From a virus, in IMG/VR virus record IMGVR_UViG_3300027899_000001, positions 62,001 to 126,000 of that record: a stretch of DNA of 64,000 nt. One strand, 5' to 3'. The position numbers were made by a program, and so were the translations under genes. Below the pieces are notes generated by a model. The model worked only from the letters and a program-made list of their open reading frames with translations. It had not been told where the DNA came from and did no database searches. Below are positions 24,697-32,565 of the stretch, piece after piece (positions within the stretch are counted from its first letter, which is position 1; each line of letters opens with the position of its first letter).

Positions 24697-25167
24697 TTAA
24701 AACAATCTTTTAGTTTTAATTTTATGAGTTAGTCCATATTTTTCATTTAATTCTTTTAATAAACTTTCTTTATCAAGAACTCCTACTTCACTATATAATT
24801 GATCATAGTTTACTTGAAAAAATTCTGCAAATGCAATAAAAATTTCCATGTTTGAATATTTCTTTTCTTCTAAAAGTTTTTGTTTGAAATAATAATACAT
24901 TTTTATTCTATCATTTCCGTCAGCTCTTTTAGGTTTCTTATATTTTTCAAAATATGGAGATTTTTCAAATATTGCATACATTTCATCATCTAACATTTTT
25001 AGTGTTCGATTTTCTACAATATTATCTCCCAATTGATCTTCGTAAAGAGAAAATACACTATCATGAACTTTCATAGTTCCAAACTCTTCATACGCTTGTT
25101 CTCCTTGATTGTAAGAGTTATTTATGATTTTATCTTCCCGAAGTTCGTTCTTTTTTTCTTTTTCCAT
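24697..25167 (-). CDS. Hypothetical protein in replication cluster
   Basis: 156 residues, highly charged. The N-terminal third looks disordered (MEKEKKNELREDKIINN); the rest is helical (RIKMYYYFKQKLLEEKKYSN, FIAFAEFFQVNYDQLYSEVG). Sits between gp47 and the gp41-like helicase with short gaps. No family recognised. Confidence 0.6.
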   Translation of the reverse strand: MEKEKKNELREDKIINNSYNQGEQAYEEFGTMKVHDSVFSLYEDQLGDNIVENRTLKMLDDEMYAIFEKSPYFEKYKKPKRADGNDRIKMYYYFKQKLLEEKKYSNMEIFIAFAEFFQVNYDQLYSEVGVLDKESLLKELNEKYGLTHKIKTKRLF

Positions 25168-25171
25168 ATAA

Positions 25172-26656
25172 TTAAGTTATGTTAAATAATTCATTTCCAG
25201 TTATTTTAATATCTCCAAAATCTGCATTTGCTGGTGCATCTGGTTCTAATGGAGAAGTCTTTTTACTAATTGCTGCTTCTATAGTTGTTGTAGTTGTTTT
25301 TTGGCCTCTTGGCTGTCTTTGCCCCGCAGTTACAGAGTTAATAAAAAATTCCATATCTTGAATTGGAGCATTTCTATCTTCTTCAATTCTGGCATATTTC
25401 CAATCTATTAAAAATCTTTTTCTTGTATTTTCAAATCCAGCAACTCTATTTGCTAAACATTTAAGAAAATATTCTCCCCTTGCTTTCATTTCAGCATTTG
25501 TAATAATACCAAATAAAATATCAACTGTGTGTAATAAACCTGCTGATTCTGCAACTGATGTAATACTTAAATCATTTGTGTCCCATCCACTTCTATTTGT
25601 TTGTGTTACCGAAATAATAGCCCAGTTATTTTCCTGACCCATTGCTCTTATATCTTCAGATATTTGTTTTATTTTAAGATATGTATTTTCACTATTAGGA
25701 TTTCTCCAATTTTTCATAATGTTAATATAATCTATGAAAATGTTATCAAATTTATATCCTAACATTTCTTGCGCTTTTCTTAAATATGCTGCCATATCAT
25801 TTGCAGAAGCAGTTGAAGATGGAAATTCTTTTACATGTAATTCACCTAATGGCTTTATAGATCTTTGTCTTAAATTTGTAAGTTTTTGTTTAAGAAGTGG
25901 TTGGTCATGTGTAAAAATTTCATAATCATCTAATGGAACATTTAACATATTTGCTCCTATTCTCATATTAACTAATTCTTCTTGTAATTCTAATGTTATA
26001 TAAGCTGTATTATATCCCATCATTGCCGATTTTGCCGCCATATTACACAACCACATTGACTTTCCTGATTTAGGCATACCAAAGAGAACCATAAGAGAAC
26101 CCTTCCAATATCCGCCCTTTGTGCATATATCTATATAATCATAACCTGTTGAAGTTCTTGCTAATCTTGTTTGTAAGTGAGATAATGGGTCAAAGAAGTT
26201 TTTACCCATATTAAATGTAAAATCAACAACAGTTTCTGAAGATAACATGTGTCTTACTTTTTCAACTACTTCATTTGCATTTTCAGCAGTTACTTTAGTA
26301 GTTTTCATGTATGCAATTGCTTTACGCATTACATTATCCAAATTTCTAACTTGAATCCAGGGACCTATATTATTTTCTAGCCAATCATCTTGATATTCTC
26401 CTAATAATTGTTTAGTGTTATATAAACCTGTAATAATATCATCATTAAATTTTTCGCCCAATCCCTTAATTTGAACTAATTGAACCATTTGATCTTTAGT
26501 AGGCGCTTCTTTATATTTTAATGCATGATCTTTTGCAATTTCAAATAATTCTCTTACATTTGAATTTGTAAAAAAATCAGGTTTAGTTGTATTAAGAAAT
26601 AAAGCGTTACCTAAAATGTAATGAAAGAATACTTGTTCCTGAAAAGCGTTAATCAT
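25172..26656 (-). CDS. gp41: Replicative DNA helicase, DnaB-like (gp41)
   Basis: 494 residues; T4 gp41 has 475. RecA-like core with Walker A GMPKSGKSMWL (about residue 192), AYITLELQEELVNMRIGANM (catalytic Glu region), Walker B FDNIFIDYINIM, and ISVTQTNRSGWD (H3/H4 region). The hexamer unwinds DNA 5'-3' at the fork. Followed by a hypothetical gene and UvsX upstream, forming a replication-recombination cluster. Confidence 0.93.
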   Translation of the reverse strand: MINAFQEQVFFHYILGNALFLNTTKPDFFTNSNVRELFEIAKDHALKYKEAPTKDQMVQLVQIKGLGEKFNDDIITGLYNTKQLLGEYQDDWLENNIGPWIQVRNLDNVMRKAIAYMKTTKVTAENANEVVEKVRHMLSSETVVDFTFNMGKNFFDPLSHLQTRLARTSTGYDYIDICTKGGYWKGSLMVLFGMPKSGKSMWLCNMAAKSAMMGYNTAYITLELQEELVNMRIGANMLNVPLDDYEIFTHDQPLLKQKLTNLRQRSIKPLGELHVKEFPSSTASANDMAAYLRKAQEMLGYKFDNIFIDYINIMKNWRNPNSENTYLKIKQISEDIRAMGQENNWAIISVTQTNRSGWDTNDLSITSVAESAGLLHTVDILFGIITNAEMKARGEYFLKCLANRVAGFENTRKRFLIDWKYARIEEDRNAPIQDMEFFINSVTAGQRQPRGQKTTTTTIEAAISKKTSPLEPDAPANADFGDIKITGNELFNIT

Positions 26657-26670
26657 ATATTATTTTTGTA

Positions 26671-26952
26671 TTATATTGAGGTTTCCCATAAATGTTTAAT
26701 AACTCTGTAACTCGAATATTTAAGTTTTTCTAAATATCCCATATCAACTAATTTATCTAAATCATCAGATAATTCGGAATTTATTCTAACTCTTGTTTTG
26801 AAATAAGCGTCTCGGGTTTTGAATTCACCATCGAAACGCCGTTCATCATTCATAAAATTTACGATTTCAAATAAAAGATCTTCATATGTAGGGTTTTCAA
26901 TAATTCCAATTAAGTTTTTTATTTTAACATTTTTTTCATCAATAGACTTCAT
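26671..26952 (-). CDS. Small winged-helix-like protein
   Basis: 93 residues. Mostly helical with RINSELSDDLDKLVDMGYLE then KLKYSSYRVIKHLW at the end, a helix-turn-helix plus strand layout that could be a winged-helix DNA-binding fold. Downstream of the UvsX terminator and directly upstream of gp41. Role unknown; regulation or helicase loading are possibilities only. Confidence 0.55.
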   Translation of the reverse strand: MKSIDEKNVKIKNLIGIIENPTYEDLLFEIVNFMNDERRFDGEFKTRDAYFKTRVRINSELSDDLDKLVDMGYLEKLKYSSYRVIKHLWETSI

Positions 26953-26971
26953 ATAAAAAGTGTTTATTTTT

Positions 26972-27010
26972 TTAAAGAAAAAAAGGCCTAAAGTTTCACT
27001 CTAGACCTTT
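26972..27010 (-). terminator. Terminator of uvsX
   Basis: Minus strand AAAGGTCTA, loop, TAGGCCTTT (nine pairs including one G-U) followed by TTTTCTTT. Confidence 0.8.
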
Positions 27011-27030
27011 AAGTTTATGTTAATGCGTTT

Positions 27031-28377
27031 TTAGTCTTGGTGTGGAAGACCTAAATCACCTAATTCTATATCAAGTTCATCAGACTCGAGATTAACTTCT
27101 CCTAATTCCGTATCATCTATTAAATCTACAGTTATTTCTGCAAGATCTTCAAGAGATTCTATACTTGGAAGCATAAATGTTTTTTTAATAATATTTTCAT
27201 CAAGTTGAGTTAAAACATCTTGTGTAAATACTTTTTCAGTATATAATTCTGCTATAGGAACTTCTCCACCTAAATGTTTACAAACAAGAGTTCTGGCAGT
27301 ATCTTTAGGATAAGCGTATGCTAATGAAACTCCACTTTTATCTTCTAGAGTTGATACCATTTCATAACATCTCTTTTGTTCAGCTGGTGTTAATTTTGAA
27401 TAATCCTTTGGAGAAAGCAATTTTCCTCTAATTATTCCACAAGTTTCCCATGTTACAAATTTTTCAAGACCTACAAAAGGATTGGGTTTTTTATAGAATG
27501 GAATATGAATTTGAACTTTAATTGGACGAGCAAATCTTTGTTTATACGGGTGAACAGTTACTACAATACCAATTTTAGTTGCTTCAATACCTTGATTTTT
27601 TACATGATCTTCTGAATCTTTATCAGTAAGTTTTGATTTTGTAAGAACAAATATAATAGAAGTGTTATATAAACCGCCACCTCCGCCTGATACAGTATCA
27701 CCAGGGATATATGATCCTATGGAAGCATATACATGATTACATACAATGAATGGAATGCCATTTTTAGCGAAATCGCTACCAATTACTCTAAAAGTTCTAC
27801 GAATAGCTTGTTGTTTTGTCATATCTCGTTTATTATCTCCTGATGTTGTATCAGCTTTTTCTTTTGTTGATGATAAATTTCCAAGAGAATCGAGAACGAC
27901 CATTACTTTTGGCGGAGTTTTTCCTGATTTTTTAATATCTGCAATGGTTTCATTTAACTTAGCAGTTAATGTTGCAAATTCTTCAACTGTATTAACATTC
28001 TCAAGACGAAATTTGCTTGTATCAATACCTAATTTTTTAACAAAATCAACATCAATTGATCCTTCAGAATCATAATAAATTGGAAAATAATCTAACGCTT
28101 GGGCACTTCTAACAATACTTATAGCAAGATATGTTTTTCCCGTTCCTTGTTGTCCTGCAAACATAAGAGATCTTCTATTAGGCATTCCCCCAAATAAAGA
28201 ACCACTCATTGCTGCATTAAGAATATAAGAACCAGTAGGAATCCATTCATCAATTTTAGCATAAATACTATCTTCTATGATAGCACCGTCTGGCGATATT
28301 TTAGTTAATGCGTCGTTAAGTTCTGAAAATGTTGCTTTAGTTGAGGGAGTCTTTTCTGTAGATACTTTTTTGGCCAT
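27031..28377 (-). CDS. uvsX: RecA-like recombinase UvsX
   Basis: 448 residues; T4 UvsX has 391. Walker A is GQQGTGKTYLAIS (about residue 73), Walker B region VMVVLDSLGNLSS, and DNA-binding loop region SGGGGGLYNTS. It catalyses strand exchange and starts recombination-dependent replication. A promoter-like AAAATATAAAATAAA lies 10-25 bases upstream and a strong terminator follows. The acidic C-terminus (ESDELDIELGDLGL) is typical of the family. Confidence 0.93.
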   Translation of the reverse strand: MAKKVSTEKTPSTKATFSELNDALTKISPDGAIIEDSIYAKIDEWIPTGSYILNAAMSGSLFGGMPNRRSLMFAGQQGTGKTYLAISIVRSAQALDYFPIYYDSEGSIDVDFVKKLGIDTSKFRLENVNTVEEFATLTAKLNETIADIKKSGKTPPKVMVVLDSLGNLSSTKEKADTTSGDNKRDMTKQQAIRRTFRVIGSDFAKNGIPFIVCNHVYASIGSYIPGDTVSGGGGGLYNTSIIFVLTKSKLTDKDSEDHVKNQGIEATKIGIVVTVHPYKQRFARPIKVQIHIPFYKKPNPFVGLEKFVTWETCGIIRGKLLSPKDYSKLTPAEQKRCYEMVSTLEDKSGVSLAYAYPKDTARTLVCKHLGGEVPIAELYTEKVFTQDVLTQLDENIIKKTFMLPSIESLEDLAEITVDLIDDTELGEVNLESDELDIELGDLGLPHQD

Positions 28378-28387
28378 AATTTAATAA

Positions 28388-28402
28388 TTTATTTTATATT
28401 TT
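28388..28402 (-). promoter_or_regulatory. Late-like promoter variant before uvsX
   Basis: Minus strand AAAATATAAAATAAA, weaker match (no GAATAT part). Confidence 0.35.
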
Positions 28403-28439
28403 ATTAAAGAATGGCCAAATAGTTTTAAGTATTTTCTTT

Positions 28440-28772
28440 TTATTTAAAAGAAGGCGGAACAAAGTCTAATGCTCTTTGCATGAATATGTTAGTTACTTCC
28501 CAATCTTCGCCTCCTATATCTCTTGCTGCAAGATATCGTCTATATGCTTTTTGTTTATCTTGAATAAGTTTGCACATTGTACTTGCTAATCTTGCTTCTT
28601 TTGCATGGTCGCCATTTGCTTTTTTAATGATATCTTTGACTCTCATTATATCTTTTGCTTCTGGATGCATCCATTTAGGATAGTGTTCAAGTCTGTGCTT
28701 AACACCAATTTTCATATCCTGAATAGGATCTGATTCTTCAGTAAACTTTTCAAAAACACGCCAGGCTTTCAT
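28440..28772 (-). CDS. Tagged protein (110 aa) outside the main cluster
   Basis: Starts MKAWRVFE then KFTEESDPIQDMKIG. The rest is helical and basic (YPKWMHPEAKDIMRVKDIIK, EARLASTMCKLIQDKQKAYR), possibly nucleic-acid binding. It has its own late-like promoter (28783-28798) although it sits between UvsX and a phosphoesterase, which argues that the tag rather than location defines the group. Confidence 0.7.
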   Translation of the reverse strand: MKAWRVFEKFTEESDPIQDMKIGVKHRLEHYPKWMHPEAKDIMRVKDIIKKANGDHAKEARLASTMCKLIQDKQKAYRRYLAARDIGGEDWEVTNIFMQRALDFVPPSFK

Positions 28773-28782
28773 AGAATATACA

Positions 28783-28798
28783 TTTATTTTATATATTC
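28783..28798 (-). promoter_or_regulatory. Late-like promoter
   Basis: Minus strand GAATATATAAAATAAA, 11 bases before the tagged gene's ATG. Confidence 0.6.
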
Positions 28799-28810
28799 TA
28801 TTTATTTAAT

Positions 28811-29434
28811 TTACACAGCGCTTTCTGTCCAATCTTTATCTTTTCCTAAAAGTTGTAAATCATTCATTATTTGAATAACTTCATAAAGATTTATTGGACG
28901 AAGCCAAAAAGCAGGATATTGTTTATTATCTATACCTACATCATATGATAAGCCCGTGTTCTGAAATCTTCCATGACAATGCCCGTAAAGATGCCATGCG
29001 CCATGAATTTTTCTATTCCAAGATGCTAGAGGATAATGACATAAAACTATGTGTATATTTAACCCAAATCTTGAGAATACAAAATCTTTAATCTGCGTTA
29101 TTTCAGTCCAGTTTCCAAGATGATCAACACTTTTATCATGATTTCCTGTAATAAGATGTTTATTACCATTTAATCTTGCAACAAATTTCTGAGCATCTAC
29201 ACGCTTTGCCATTGAAGTATCACCAATAATATAAACTTCATGTTTAGGTTTAACATATTTATTGAATACTTCTTTAATAAGCCATTCATCATGTTCTTCT
29301 TTAGATACAGGGCGACCGCATATATCTACAATTTTTGGATGTCCATGATGTAAATCTGCAGTAAACCAGATTTTTTCCATTTCGGCAATTATCTCTGGCG
29401 TTAATTTATCTAATATTTCTGTTTGTATATTCAT
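28811..29434 (-). CDS. Calcineurin-like metallophosphoesterase
   Basis: 207 residues. Motifs: FTADLHHGHPKIVDICGRP, YIIGDTSMAK, LITGNHDKSVD, VLCHYPLASWN, LYGHCHGRF. All metal ligands (D, H, D, N, H, H-x-H) are present. Substrate unknown; phage homologues are annotated as phosphatases or nucleases. Overlaps the small upstream gene by 4 bases. Confidence 0.85.
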   Translation of the reverse strand: MNIQTEILDKLTPEIIAEMEKIWFTADLHHGHPKIVDICGRPVSKEEHDEWLIKEVFNKYVKPKHEVYIIGDTSMAKRVDAQKFVARLNGNKHLITGNHDKSVDHLGNWTEITQIKDFVFSRFGLNIHIVLCHYPLASWNRKIHGAWHLYGHCHGRFQNTGLSYDVGIDNKQYPAFWLRPINLYEVIQIMNDLQLLGKDKDWTESAV

Positions 29435-29625
29435 TTTTTCTTTTTTCTTTTTAATTTTATTGTATTCGTCTTATCATCAAATACAATTTTGAATTTATCT
29501 CTTAAATCTTTGGGTATGTAAACATCTTTCCATACTATTCTCCAAAGATATTTTTTCCAATTGGCTTGATTATCATTTTCATCAATCCAAATAATTGGTT
29601 TTTTTAATTTCTTATTCTTTTTCAT
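29431..29625 (-). CDS. Small basic protein (64 aa)
   Basis: MKKNKKLKKPIIWIDENDNQ at the start and KLKRKKKK at the end; central part WKKYLWRIVWKDVYIPKDLR. The strong positive charge suggests nucleic-acid binding. An early-type TATATTTG lies only 4 bases before the ATG, so the message may be leaderless. Function unknown. Confidence 0.55.
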   Translation of the reverse strand: MKKNKKLKKPIIWIDENDNQANWKKYLWRIVWKDVYIPKDLRDKFKIVFDDKTNTIKLKRKKKK

Positions 29626-29628
29626 AAT

Positions 29629-29645
29629 ACAAATATAATAAAAAA
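29629..29645 (-). promoter_or_regulatory. Early-type promoter
   Basis: Minus strand TTATATTTGTATTATG, where ATG is the start codon of the 64-aa gene. It follows a terminator directly. Confidence 0.4.
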
Positions 29646-29667
29646 TCCTGATATAAAAAAATCAGGA
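29640..29667 (-). terminator. Terminator of zinc-ribbon gene
   Basis: Minus strand TCCTGAT, loop, ATCAGGA, then six T. The stop codon of the gene is inside the stem. Confidence 0.8.
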
Positions 29668-29907
29668 GTCCTTTTTTTGCGATTCTTTGTAAGATTCTTC
29701 TTCTGCTTCATAACACTTCTCACACCTCTTATACGGTTTTCCTGTATTTTGATTATACATAATTTTCCAAGTATGTGGCTGTAAAGGCATATGATTATCT
29801 GGATGTCCGGCATATGTTGTTTGACATTTTTCACAACCTTTGCAATCTGGAAAACTATCAGTAGTCCATGCTATTGCTTCTCCACATTTACATCTTAATG
29901 TTCTCAT
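29662..29907 (-). CDS. Small zinc-ribbon protein
   Basis: 81 residues, MRTLRCKCGEAIAWTTDSFP. Three pairs of cysteines (CKC, CKGCEKC, CEKC) suggest two zinc sites. Its start overlaps the end of the upstream endonuclease gene by 20 bases. Another open frame in the same region (29622-29834) is a shadow. No family recognised. Confidence 0.65.
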   Translation of the reverse strand: MRTLRCKCGEAIAWTTDSFPDCKGCEKCQTTYAGHPDNHMPLQPHTWKIMYNQNTGKPYKRCEKCYEAEEESYKESQKKDS

Positions 29908-30889
29908 ATTTTTTTATTTTTGTATAATCTTTATCAATGATAATTAAATATGTATAGCCTAATGCTTTAGTATATTTTTCTTTTTTCTTATTTTGTTTTT
30001 CAAATCTATTATAATAATATTTACTTTTACATTCAATTATTAGATTTAACGATGGAATATAAAAATCAGGAAAATATATTTTATTTTTATTTTCATATTT
30101 ATATTTGATTGCTGATCCATTTTGTATGTCAGGATATTTATCATAAAATTTTTCTAAAAAATCCAATTCATATGATCCACGATAATAAATATTTGTATTT
30201 TTAAAATTTTTAGCTTTAAGCCCACTTTTTTGTTGTTTTTCAAATATTTCTTTATTTTGCATTGGATTTTCGACATCATATTTTTTTAAACAACTATTTA
30301 TTTTATGAGTTTTAACAACATTTGATGAATTTGGAGATACTGTACCATATTTTTTTAAAGACGTTTCTTGCTTTTTGGTCTTTATTTTTTTATTTTTTAA
30401 AGGATGTTCACCATATAAATTGATCATAATTTCGTTTCCTTTTTCTCTAATTTTTTTATTACTTAATCCCCATTCGCAGCCATAATTTTTAAATGTTGTT
30501 TCTTTTGATTTTTTTCTATTTGTATAATATTCATCATTGTATTTTTGTTTTTTAATTTTTTTAATTTTATTTTTAATTTTTTTTGATTGAAATACATTTT
30601 TAACACCAAATTTTTTAAAAACTTCTTCTTCTGTTCTAATCTGATTCCATTTTTTTTCGCATTCTCCTTTACAACAAGTTTTATATCCTCCTGCTATATT
30701 ATTAAATACGGTTTCTTTATTGCATATTTTGCATAACCCCTCTTCATTTTCACGTATATATTTATCAAAATATTCTTTAGCTTTATGTTTTCTTACTATA
30801 TGATTTATTATACCATGTTTAGAAATAGATGTTAACCCGCATTCTTCACATATAAAAAAATTATTTTGATTTTGTTGAAACCTTTTCAT
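29888..30889 (-). CDS. Zinc-finger PD-(D/E)XK homing endonuclease, family copy 3
   Basis: 333 residues. Finger CEECGLTSISKHGIINHIVR, Cys cluster CKICN...CCKGEC, six or seven DNA-contacting repeats (KFGVKNVFQ, NYGCEWGLS, LYGEHPLKN, KYGTVSPNS, KYDVENPMQ) and the nuclease core YRGSYELDFLEKFY, QNGSAIKYKYENK, YFPDFYIPSLNLIIECKSKY. Located directly after the C-terminal polymerase gene and under its own late promoter. Confidence 0.85.
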   Translation of the reverse strand: MKRFQQNQNNFFICEECGLTSISKHGIINHIVRKHKAKEYFDKYIRENEEGLCKICNKETVFNNIAGGYKTCCKGECEKKWNQIRTEEEVFKKFGVKNVFQSKKIKNKIKKIKKQKYNDEYYTNRKKSKETTFKNYGCEWGLSNKKIREKGNEIMINLYGEHPLKNKKIKTKKQETSLKKYGTVSPNSSNVVKTHKINSCLKKYDVENPMQNKEIFEKQQKSGLKAKNFKNTNIYYRGSYELDFLEKFYDKYPDIQNGSAIKYKYENKNKIYFPDFYIPSLNLIIECKSKYYYNRFEKQNKKKEKYTKALGYTYLIIIDKDYTKIKKYENIKM

Positions 30890-30899
30890 GATATAATAG

Positions 30900-30914
30900 T
30901 TTATTTATATATTC
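30900..30914 (-). promoter_or_regulatory. T4-late-like promoter
   Basis: Minus strand GAATATATAAATAAA with an exact TATAAATA, 11 bases before the endonuclease ATG. Confidence 0.65.
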
Positions 30915-30924
30915 ATGAAAAATT

Positions 30925-32094
30925 TTAAAAAAGTGAACGCGCGTATATTAAATTTCCTGGCACTGGATTAAATCCTACTGCCTCTAATATTCTATTAAAA
31001 GGCTCTACTATAGTTTTAGTAAATTGTAAATCATAATCGACTGCTGGCGCAAATTCATATGGAAAGTTTCCCGGTAGGAAACCGAATACTTCATTTTCGT
31101 CTTTTGTATAATAAAATTTAACTTTATCTCCTGTCTTAATTATATTATACTTTGTTTTCCATTTACTATTTAATATAATATGATTATATACTGCTGAAGC
31201 TCTAACATTTTGTCCACACTTTGGAGCTAATCTAACTTGTTTTTTATCTTCTAAACAATATTTTTCATAATCACCAAGAGATTGTGTTTTTGCAACATCT
31301 TCTGGATTTTGCATAACATATTCTTTCTTGTATTCTTTTAATTTTTTTACAACATCTGAATATAAAAGTCCTTTTTCTTTTTCACAAACCAGTTTAATCA
31401 TTTCTTTAAGAACTTTTCTTGCAAATTTTGGAGTTGATCCTTGCATAATTTCTATGCCAACATGTTTAATTTTTTCTTGAGGAGGAAAGAAAACACCAGG
31501 ATCTTTCCATGCTAAATTCAAAATATATTTTTTCTTTGCAACCATTGTTGCGGAATAAGAAATTTTTTCCAATTCTAAGTCTTGTATATTTTTAGTATTA
31601 TATCTTTTAGCGTATTCTTCAAATTTTTCTTTAAGATATAAATTTAATCTCAATTCTTTTATCTTTATTATAAAATCTACTTGACTTCCTGAATAATCAC
31701 AAGATTTTAACATTGAATCAAAGGTTACATATACACTATCAGTATCCATATAAATTGTAACTGTAGGATCATTTATTTTATTTGCATATGTAATTCCTAA
31801 TTGTTTATGTAATTCTTTATCAAGATGCCATTCATTCATAAAGTATTCATCAATAGTACGACTTGCAAATTTTGCTACATCTTGTCCTTGAAGAGTTACT
31901 GCCTCTGCTACATTAATATTAAATCCTACAAAATACTGAGAAGCACATGCACCATAAACTGAGTTCAACCAAATTTTAATTGATTGCTCTAAATTGAAAT
32001 ACTTTTCTTTTTCTAATTTTAGACGTTCAATTTCAGCTTCTAATTCTTCTATTGAACAGGTGTTAGGATTTATTTTTGTGAGAGTAAACTCCAT
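30925..32094 (-). CDS. gp43: DNA polymerase B, C-terminal part only (gp43 fragment)
   Basis: 389 residues; T4 gp43 has 898. It starts in the fingers region: SIKIWLNSVYGACASQYF is motif B (K-x-x-x-N-S-x-Y-G) at about residue 40, YMDTDSVYVTF is motif C with both catalytic Asp at about 118, and KKKYILNL (KKKY) follows. The exonuclease domain and motif A are missing, and no such gene is in the window. A separate N-terminal subunit elsewhere in the genome is expected, as in T4-like phages with split gene 43. There is no intein signature at the start. An endonuclease gene follows directly. Confidence 0.9.
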   Translation of the reverse strand: MEFTLTKINPNTCSIEELEAEIERLKLEKEKYFNLEQSIKIWLNSVYGACASQYFVGFNINVAEAVTLQGQDVAKFASRTIDEYFMNEWHLDKELHKQLGITYANKINDPTVTIYMDTDSVYVTFDSMLKSCDYSGSQVDFIIKIKELRLNLYLKEKFEEYAKRYNTKNIQDLELEKISYSATMVAKKKYILNLAWKDPGVFFPPQEKIKHVGIEIMQGSTPKFARKVLKEMIKLVCEKEKGLLYSDVVKKLKEYKKEYVMQNPEDVAKTQSLGDYEKYCLEDKKQVRLAPKCGQNVRASAVYNHIILNSKWKTKYNIIKTGDKVKFYYTKDENEVFGFLPGNFPYEFAPAVDYDLQFTKTIVEPFNRILEAVGFNPVPGNLIYARSLF

Positions 32095-32154
32095 ATGTTT
32101 TACTTTTTATATAGAGAATTGAATATAGAGTTTTTGTATTAACATAGATTTAAC

Positions 32155-32565
32155 TTAAAATCCACGTTCTATTATAATAAATCTATTATTGAACATTATT
32201 CGAGAAACTATCATATTATTACCAGGATACCAATTTTTAACAATCTTTTCCGTTTCTTTTAATTCTTCTTTAGCCCTATTTAACAGATCTTTATCTCTGA
32301 ATCTCATAAAATTTATTGTTGTTACAGTCGGGCTATGACGAATAACGTTTGTAACAAGAACATAATGATCAGGAAGTATTTTAAATCCACTATAAAAGGC
32401 AGTAAAAGCACCAGATCGATTATGTGTAACTGCTACTGCTTTTTTCGCTTGTATAATAGCGCCAGGACGAAGAGTTTCAAACGACATTCCACCAATACCC
32501 ATATCATGTATAGGATCAGATTCCTCAGTAAATTTCTCGTTTATATGTTCTCTTACTAGTTTCAT
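32155..32565 (-). CDS. Tagged protein (136 aa)
   Basis: Tag: MKLVREHINE then KFTEESDPIHDMGIG. After that a beta-rich domain (FETLRPGAIIQAKKAVAVTH, DHYVLVTNVIRHSPTVTTIN) that in layout resembles modules 4 and 5 of the polyprotein (GDVVKVKK, GDYLIILKV). Start overlaps the preceding 684-aa gene's stop by 4 bases. Presumed to travel in the head. Confidence 0.7.
   Translation of the reverse strand: MKLVREHINEKFTEESDPIHDMGIGGMSFETLRPGAIIQAKKAVAVTHNRSGAFTAFYSGFKILPDHYVLVTNVIRHSPTVTTINFMRFRDKDLLNRAKEELKETEKIVKNWYPGNNMIVSRIMFNNRFIIIERGF

Noticed and set aside
29622-29834. Minus-strand 70-aa frame overlapping the zinc-ribbon gene
   Set aside because: Same strand, different frame. The zinc-ribbon frame has ordered Cys pairs and a terminator at its stop.
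30925-32094. Intein at the start of the polymerase fragment
   Set aside because: No His-Asn block G before the extein-like part; the protein begins directly in the fingers region.
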